From Prescottella agglutinans (GTDB lineage: Bacteria; Actinomycetota; Actinomycetes; Mycobacteriales; Mycobacteriaceae): a stretch of DNA of 64,000 nt. Shown piece by piece: positions 63,038 through 64,000 of the stretch (positions are counted from its first letter, which is position 1; each line of letters starts with the position of its first letter). The notes under the pieces were generated by a model that made no database searches, was not told where the DNA came from, and saw only the letters and a program-made list of their open reading frames with translations. The DNA lies in contig NZ_RKLP01000010.1 in assembly GCF_004011865.1 (NCBI RefSeq), positions 62,001 to 126,000 on the forward strand, in the 5' to 3' direction. The translations under genes and the position numbers were made by a program.

Positions 63038-64000
63038 TCGCCGGCCTGGCGCCCGCTCCGCGCACGGCGCGGAGCGGGCCCGTCATCGGCGTCCTGAGTC
63101 TGAGCGGCGTCCTCGTCGCGCTCCTGCAGACGCTCGTGGTGCCGGTCCTGCCGGCATTCGCCGTCGACCTCGGCGTCACGCCGACCAGCGCGTCGTGGCT
63201 GGTGACCGTCACGCTGCTCACCGCGGCCGTGGGCACACCGCTGATCGGCAGGCTCGCCGACATGTTCGGCAAGCGCGCGATGATGCTGGTGTGCCTGGGG
63301 CTGATGATCGCGGGTTCGGTATTGGCCGCCGTCGGACCGGGATTCGCGACGGTGGTCGCCGGACGCGGCCTGCAGGGCTTCGCGATGGCGTTGATGCCGG
63401 TCGGGATCAGCATGATGCGTGACGTCCTGCCACCCGAACGGCTCGGCGGCGGTGTCGCATTGATGAGCGCGACAATCGGCATCGGCAGTGTGCTCGGGAT
63501 GCCCCTGTCGGGGGTCCTCCACGAGCACCTCGGCTGGCAGTCGCTGTTCTGGGTTCCCGCCGGGTTCGCGGTCGTGATGGCGGCGCTGCTGCCGTTCGTG
63601 GTTCCGGAATCGAACACCCGCGCCGCCGGGCGGTTCGACTACCGGGGCGCAGTGTTGCTGACGTCGGCGCTGACCGCGGTGCTGCTCGCGATCTCCAAGG
63701 GCGGCGCGTGGGGCTGGGGGAGTGCACCGACCGTCGGTCTCGCGGTCGCCGGAGCGATCGGGCTGATGGTGTGGATTCCGCTGGAGCTGAGGACTTCCCA
63801 TCCGCTCGTCGACCTCCGGACGTCGATGCTGCGCCCGGTGCTGGTGTCCAACGTGTGTGCGCTGCTGCTCGGTTTCGCGATGTTCCTCAGTTCCTACGCG
63901 TCCACGCAGGAACTCCAGGTTCCGGCGTCGACCGGGTACGGCCTCGGGCTCAGCGCGGCGGCCGCCGGTCTGGTGATGCTGCCCGGCGGCGTCGTGATGA
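63034..64000 (+). CDS. MFS transporter, DHA2-like, 3' end outside the window
   Basis: At least 322 residues of a 14-helix type exporter. GTG at 63034 overlaps the SDR stop (GTGA), so the two are translationally coupled. Motif A-like GRLADMFGKRAMMLVCLGL and a motif C-like GIGSVLGMPLSGVLHEHLGW are visible. Only moderately like the MFS at 57161. It may export the SDR product or substrate. The frame runs open to the last base. Confidence 0.88.
   Translation, partial: MIAGLAPAPRTARSGPVIGVLSLSGVLVALLQTLVVPVLPAFAVDLGVTPTSASWLVTVTLLTAAVGTPLIGRLADMFGKRAMMLVCLGLMIAGSVLAAVGPGFATVVAGRGLQGFAMALMPVGISMMRDVLPPERLGGGVALMSATIGIGSVLGMPLSGVLHEHLGWQSLFWVPAGFAVVMAALLPFVVPESNTRAAGRFDYRGAVLLTSALTAVLLAISKGGAWGWGSAPTVGLAVAGAIGLMVWIPLELRTSHPLVDLRTSMLRPVLVSNVCALLLGFAMFLSSYASTQELQVPASTGYGLGLSAAAAGLVMLPGGVVM

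Overview
This is a high-GC actinobacterial chromosome segment from a mycolic-acid-containing genus. Rhodococcus in the broad sense (Nocardiaceae) is the best fit. Three things point that way: the codon usage, the many GTG starts, and long collinear stretches with Mycobacterium tuberculosis (equivalents of Rv3592 back to Rv3579c, and the kstR-fadE34 and igr cholesterol genes). I saw no tRNA, rRNA, CRISPR array, insertion sequence or prophage. Gene names rest on recalled family motifs and synteny; no search was run.

Layout. (1) 1-3.6 kb: a partial YrhK-like gene, an OsmC protein, then a minus-strand run cbtB-cbtA-beta-alpha-gamma-P15K. It encodes a cobalt importer followed by a split-subunit, cobalt-type thiocyanate hydrolase/nitrile hydratase. 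(2) 3.8-10.3 kb: a DUF4352 protein, a two-component system, a tandem HxlR regulator, an unusual acyl-CoA-ligase-like protein and a FrnE-like DsbA. (3) 10.2-11.5 kb: a second cbtBA pair behind a cobalamin riboswitch. (4) 11.5-23.4 kb: the conserved block mhuD, hydrolase, mutY, carbonic anhydrase, secreted protein, disA, a hotdog thioesterase, radA, lpqE, carD, ispD, ispF, cysS and a TrmH methyltransferase. These serve heme degradation, DNA repair, c-di-AMP, transcription, isoprenoid and translation functions.

(5) 23.4-35.7 kb: pxpC, a ZIP transporter, an FAD oxidoreductase with a large SARP/AfsR regulator, a fused HyuA-HyuB 5-oxoprolinase/hydantoinase, an acyl-CoA ligase and pxpB. (6) 35.6-41.2 kb: pxpA directly behind a Zn/Mn-type ABC importer, a LacI regulator and a methyltransferase. 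(7) 41.5-52 kb: a trehalose-phosphatase/GH15 fusion, kstR, fadE34 and the fadE28-fadE29-chsH2-chsH1-ltp2 operon for steroid side-chain removal. KstR-type palindromes lie before both acyl-CoA dehydrogenase units. (8) 52-64 kb: a secreted VWA protein and a probable sulfate-ester/sulfonate region (arylsulfatase, TetR, MFS, TauD-like dioxygenase). These are followed by a DUF1214 protein, two DUF202 proteins, a mycofactocin-type SDR and a second MFS cut by the window end.

Main connections. The two cobalt importers appear to be wired differently. One sits in the same run as a cobalt enzyme and has no riboswitch that I can see. The other is riboswitch-controlled. 5-Oxoproline is addressed by two unrelated enzyme types. 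The KstR module is complete for the last side-chain cycle but lacks cyp125 here.
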